NCBI GenBank assembly: GCA_020639075.1
Contig: JACKHI010000001.1
Coordinates: forward strand, 372,001 to 436,000
Direction: 5' to 3'
Source of the DNA: Phycisphaerales bacterium
GTDB taxonomy: Bacteria; Planctomycetota; Phycisphaerae; UBA1845; UTPLA1
DNA length: 64,000 nt
Positions 60,795-64,000 of the stretch are shown one piece after another. Each line of letters begins with the position of its first letter. The first letter of the stretch is position 1. The notes under the pieces are model-generated. The model had not been told where the DNA came from, searched no databases, and saw nothing but the letters and a program-made list of their open reading frames with translations. Made by a program: the position numbers and the translations under genes.

Positions 60795-61075
60795 TGGAAA
60801 CACTCATTGTACTTCTCACGATCTTCGTTCTGGCGATCTTCGTCGGCTTCGAGATCATTACGAAAATTCCACCGACGCTGCATACACCACTGATGTCCGG
60901 TTCGAATGCGATTTCGGGAATCACGCTGATCGGCGCCGTCGTCACATCCGGCGGTGACGTCACGTGGCTGCCGAAAACACTGGCCGTCATGGCGGTCATC
61001 TTCGCGACGATTAACGTCGTCGGCGGGTTCATGGTCACGCATCGCATGCTCAGCATGTTCAAGAGGAAGGGATAA
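60794..61075 (+). CDS. pntAB: NAD(P) transhydrogenase subunit alpha, part 2
   Basis: The 93-residue product carries three membrane helices (LIVLLTIFVLAIFVGFEIIT; NAISGITLIGAVVTSGGDV; LAVMAVIFATINVVGGFMVTHRM) with TPLMSGSNAISGIT, the conserved motif of the membrane part (dII) of the alpha subunit. It starts at ATG 60794, overlapping the stop of part 1 by one base, and is followed five bases later by the beta subunit gene, so the three are one operon. Confidence 0.95.
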   Translation: METLIVLLTIFVLAIFVGFEIITKIPPTLHTPLMSGSNAISGITLIGAVVTSGGDVTWLPKTLAVMAVIFATINVVGGFMVTHRMLSMFKRKG

Positions 61076-61079
61076 CTCC

Positions 61080-62609
61080 GTGCTCGCGGTTGTAAGCGTT
61101 CAAAATCTCATCAACCTCGCCTACCTCGTGGCGGCGGTTCTCTTTATCTACGGACTCAAAGGCCTGACGCATCCGCGTACGGCGGTACGCGGGAACCTGC
61201 TCGGCGCACTGGCGATGCTGATCGCTGTCGTCGTCACGCTTTGGGATCAACACGTTATTGGATGGTCATGGATCTGCGGGGGCATCGTCGTGGGCAGCGC
61301 CATCGGCGCCTATCTGGCTGTCAAGGTCGAGATGACAGGCATGCCGGAGCTCGTCGCTCTGTATAACGGCTTCGGCGGTATTGCGTCTGTTCTCGTGGCC
61401 GGCGCGTGGCTGCTATCGGGGAACGGCGATCATGTGATCCACGATCCGACGGGTGCGCTCGGCGCTTTCGATCTCGTCGGAAAACCGGAGCATTCCGCGG
61501 CGCTTATGCAAGGCACGATCGCGGCGGCGGCGTCCGGTCTCATCGGCGGCGTGACGCTGCTTGGCAGTCTTGTCGCCTATGGAAAACTCGCGGGCATCAA
61601 GTGGGTCCCTGAGGGCGCTTTCCTGCCGCAGCAGAAGGTCATCAATGCCGTGCTCGTCCTGATCGCGCTGGCGCTCTGCTATTTCACGGTCACGGACATT
61701 CTGAATCCGACGCAGGCCCCGGCGGAAGCCTCGGCGGCCACTGCGGCGATATTCACAACGCATTCCGGCTTGTATTACACGGGCATCTGCATCATCGCGT
61801 TCGTGCTCGGCGTGACGCTTGTGACGCCGATCGGCGGCGCCGACATGCCGGTCGTCATTGCCCTGCTTAACTCGTATTCGGGCTTGGCGGCGGCGGCGAC
61901 GGGGTTCGTCATCAACAACAACGTGCTCATCATCGCCGGCTCGCTGGTCGGTGCTTCGGGACTCATTCTGACGAGCATCATGTGCAAGGCGATGAATCGA
62001 TCGCTGTGGAACGTCATGTTCGCAACGATGGGTCCTTCGAGTTCCTCGGCGACTGCCGACGAGGTCTACGCAGGCAAGATCAAGTCCACAAGCGGCGAAG
62101 AGATCGCCATGCTGCTGGAGACGGCCCGACGCGTCGTCATCATTCCGGGCTATGGCATGGCCGTGTCGCAGGCGCAGCACGCGGTCCGCGATTTGGCGAA
62201 CCTGCTCGAGTCGAAGTTCGGCGCGAATGTCGATTACGCGATTCATCCCGTTGCAGGTCGCATGCCGGGGCACATGAACGTGCTTCTGGCCGAAGCGAAC
62301 ATACCGTACGACAAGCTCCGCGAGATGGACAACATCAACCCGGAGATGGACCAGGTCGACGTGGCGATCGTCATCGGCGCGAACGACGTCGTGAACCCTG
62401 TCGCACGAACGGATCCGAAGTCCCCCATCGCCGGCATGCCGATTATCGACGCCGACAAGGCTCGGACGGTCATCGTCATCAAGCGAAGCCTCAGCCCGGG
62501 CTACGCCGGCATTCCGAATCCGCTGTTCGCTGCGGATAACGCGCTGATGTTCTTTGCTGACGGGAAGAAGGCGTTCCAGGAGATTATCGAGGCGCTTAAG
62601 GAAGCTTGA
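61080..62609 (+). CDS. pntB: NAD(P) transhydrogenase subunit beta
   Basis: GTG 61080 gives 509 residues; the open frame upstream overlaps part 2 and is not used. Eight or nine membrane helices (from LINLAYLVAAVLFIYGLKGLTHP) carry the proton path, with MPELVALYNGFGGIAS and GADMPVVIALLNSYSGLAAAATGF conserved. The C-terminal NADP(H)-binding domain dIII follows: VVIIPGYGMAVSQAQHAV, IHPVAGRMPGHMNVLLAEANIPYD, VDVAIVIGANDVVNPVA and KRSLSPGYAGIPNPLF. All motifs are intact. The enzyme supplies NADPH using the proton gradient. Confidence 0.95.
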   Translation: MLAVVSVQNLINLAYLVAAVLFIYGLKGLTHPRTAVRGNLLGALAMLIAVVVTLWDQHVIGWSWICGGIVVGSAIGAYLAVKVEMTGMPELVALYNGFGGIASVLVAGAWLLSGNGDHVIHDPTGALGAFDLVGKPEHSAALMQGTIAAAASGLIGGVTLLGSLVAYGKLAGIKWVPEGAFLPQQKVINAVLVLIALALCYFTVTDILNPTQAPAEASAATAAIFTTHSGLYYTGICIIAFVLGVTLVTPIGGADMPVVIALLNSYSGLAAAATGFVINNNVLIIAGSLVGASGLILTSIMCKAMNRSLWNVMFATMGPSSSSATADEVYAGKIKSTSGEEIAMLLETARRVVIIPGYGMAVSQAQHAVRDLANLLESKFGANVDYAIHPVAGRMPGHMNVLLAEANIPYDKLREMDNINPEMDQVDVAIVIGANDVVNPVARTDPKSPIAGMPIIDADKARTVIVIKRSLSPGYAGIPNPLFAADNALMFFADGKKAFQEIIEALKEA

Positions 62610-62774
62610 TCCACGGCAATCTCGTGTTCAAACGGCTGGGGTTGTCTCGCGAGAACCTGGCACTTCGTATGTGCTGGGCTTTCGGCGCCGGCTCCGGGAT
62701 TGGTTTGCCACTTTGACTGGAATTCCGCATACAATCCGACGACATCCAGCGCAGGTTGGATCAGTCGGGTTGTC

Positions 62775-63458
62775 ATGGCGAATCCCATTCTTCACAGACC
62801 GGCGAAACGGATAAGACGGGGTCCTGCAAGATCCATCGCGATCTTGATCAGCTTCCTGCTTCTGACTTTCGCCGGCACGTGGTGGACACGATATCGAGAA
62901 TTCTGGCTACACGGTCCCGGTCCGGACAAATCGCAATGGCAGTGCGCCCTTATTGACGGCGGAATCTGGATTTTCTGGGATCAGTACATCGGCTCCGATG
63001 CCGCGTTTGACGAACTCGTTCAGTTCCATCACTACTCGCCGGAGTGGACGTCGCGAGACTGGGGTTGGGAAGTTCGTTTTCATCACTCGCGACCGGATCC
63101 AAGCGTCGGTTTCCATACGCCGACGTGGCCGAAACGACAGTCGTGGTCGGCGCCGTCGCCCTACGACAAGATCGATCATGGATCTGATGACCAGCCGTGC
63201 CTCCAGGGAAGCGTCGTTTTGAAATGGTCCTATTTTATCATTCCCCTGTGGACGATTCAGGCGCCGCTCGCCGCACTGATCATCATGCTGATCTTGCGGC
63301 GCATGAAGCGGCGAGATCCGTCTCGATGTGCGGGGTGCGGCTATCGACTGCGGGGCAACGTCAGCGGTCAATGTCCCGAGTGCGGGCTTGCACTTCCGCA
63401 AGACATCAACGTCGCGTTAGAATGCGACGCGGTTCAATCGTCGCCCGGAGCCGAATGA
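62775..63458 (+). CDS. Membrane protein with C-terminal zinc ribbon
   Basis: ATG 62775 gives 227 residues; upstream in-frame starts add an unrelated stretch. Two membrane helices bracket an extracytoplasmic aromatic-rich domain: SIAILISFLLLTFAGTWW near the N-terminus and YFIIPLWTIQAPLAALIIMLIL near the end. The C-terminus has the Planctomycetota-typical zinc ribbon RCAGCGYRLRGNVSGQCPECG. Function unknown. The stop is immediately followed by the HDAC-family start. Confidence 0.82.
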   Translation: MANPILHRPAKRIRRGPARSIAILISFLLLTFAGTWWTRYREFWLHGPGPDKSQWQCALIDGGIWIFWDQYIGSDAAFDELVQFHHYSPEWTSRDWGWEVRFHHSRPDPSVGFHTPTWPKRQSWSAPSPYDKIDHGSDDQPCLQGSVVLKWSYFIIPLWTIQAPLAALIIMLILRRMKRRDPSRCAGCGYRLRGNVSGQCPECGLALPQDINVALECDAVQSSPGAE

Positions 63459-63459
63459 C

Positions 63460-64000
63460 TTGACGCAGACTGCTTATCTTTGGGACCCGATCAGTCTGAA
63501 GCACGACACGGGACTGCACGTCGAGAAAGTCGAGAGAGCGGAACGGCTTTGCCCCGATCGAATCCGTGAGAAGCTGCCCAACATTGCGTATCCGGTCGTC
63601 GAATCGCACGACGCGCTGGAAGCGATCATTCGTGTGCATTACCGCGGGTATTACGACTTCGTGCATGCGTTCTGCCATCGCGGCGGCGGCTTTCTCGATG
63701 CCGCCGACACGATCGTCTGCCGCGACAGTTTTGACGCGGCCATCGGTTCGGTGAATACCGCGCTGACGGCGGTGGACCTGGTCTTCAGCAGGCGGGCGCG
63801 GAACGTCTTTTCCGCGATGCGTCCGCCGGGACATCATGCGCTGCCGGATCGGGCGATGGGATTCTGCATCTTCGGGAACATCGCGATCGCTGCACGACAC
63901 GCTCAGCAAGTGCATGGGATCGACCGAGTGGCGATCGTCGACTTCGACGTGCATCATGGCAACGGCACGCAGGACATTTTCTACGACGACGGCAGCGTCT
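63460..64000 (+). CDS. Histone deacetylase-family protein (AcuC/acetylpolyamine amidohydrolase type), 3' partial
   Basis: A TTG start at 63460, with CGGAG about 10 bases upstream and one base after the preceding stop, opens a frame that runs off the right edge; 180 residues are visible. It matches the arginase-fold deacetylase family: YLWDPISLKHDTGLHVEKVERAERL, then MRPPGHHALPDRAMGFCIFGNIAIAARHA and AIVDFDVHHGNGTQDIFYDD. The GHH pair and the DxH metal ligands are present. Bacterial members remove acetyl groups from small molecules or proteins. The remaining catalytic Asp and Tyr lie beyond the window. Confidence 0.92.
   Translation, partial: MTQTAYLWDPISLKHDTGLHVEKVERAERLCPDRIREKLPNIAYPVVESHDALEAIIRVHYRGYYDFVHAFCHRGGGFLDAADTIVCRDSFDAAIGSVNTALTAVDLVFSRRARNVFSAMRPPGHHALPDRAMGFCIFGNIAIAARHAQQVHGIDRVAIVDFDVHHGNGTQDIFYDDGSV

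Overview
The window looks like a chromosomal segment from a member of the Planctomycetota, most likely a Phycisphaerae-type lineage. This is inferred from exported proteins ending in dockerin-like EF-hand repeats or PEP-CTERM tails, a prepilin-type protein with an H-X9-DG-like segment, a membrane protein ending in a CxxCGYxLRG...CPECG zinc ribbon, many lipoprotein signals, and intergenic palindromic repeats built on GGCATGGCACCC / CTCCCTTACGGTCG-type sequences. GC content is high (about 60% by eye). No rRNA operon, CRISPR array or prophage is visible.

Layout. 1-1.8 kb: 3' part of a PEP/pyruvate-binding (PPDK-type) gene cut by the left edge. 1.9-10.8 kb: a cell-surface block with three dockerin-type exported proteins (one TIGR03790-like, one M4 metalloprotease) and two PEP-CTERM proteins, followed by an M28 peptidase. 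12.3-18.7 kb: zinc-ribbon membrane protein, cmk, plsC, a lipoprotein, a GH113-like glycosidase and aspS. 18.8-23.2 kb (minus strand): Rieske protein, small lipoprotein, two YkgJ-type cysteine-cluster proteins, a 44-residue membrane microprotein, a large exported protein and rplU. 23.4-30.7 kb (plus): rhomboid protease, tandem-NIL protein, ThiF-type adenylyltransferase and several membrane or lipoproteins, ending with a thioredoxin-fold lipoprotein that has lost its CxxC. 30.8-39.4 kb (minus): cyclophilin-FKBP fusion, pyrF, membrane protein, lipoprotein, parvulin, Nif3, pabC-like and pabB genes. 39.5-43.1 kb (plus): single-pass membrane protein, HTH/transmembrane protein, TPR lipoprotein, AMMECR1 protein. 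43.2-46.3 kb: two paralogous micro-lipoproteins and a beta-barrel-like protein, with an IS1380-family element inserted just upstream of the latter. 46.5-52.5 kb (minus): prepilin-like protein, DnaE2, DUF4328-like protein, BlaI-type repressor, then tRNA-Cys. 53-64 kb: RlmN-type radical SAM enzyme, Cys-rich protein, DUF2062 protein, a structured leader before a small protein, a large exported protein, an ECF sigma factor with a candidate membrane partner, the three-gene pnt transhydrogenase operon, a zinc-ribbon membrane protein and the 5' part of a histone-deacetylase-family gene cut by the right edge.

Functionally, most recognisable genes are housekeeping (translation, nucleotide, folate and redox metabolism). 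The unusual content is in the envelope and surface proteins and in sequence too short for routine gene calling: three micro-genes (20734-20868, 43242-43364, 43438-43566), an in-frame palindromic-repeat insertion inside dnaE2, a hairpin predicted to hide the transposase ribosome-binding site, and a promoter plus structured leader at 55.9-56.16 kb. All functional calls rest on motif recognition by reading; no database search was run.
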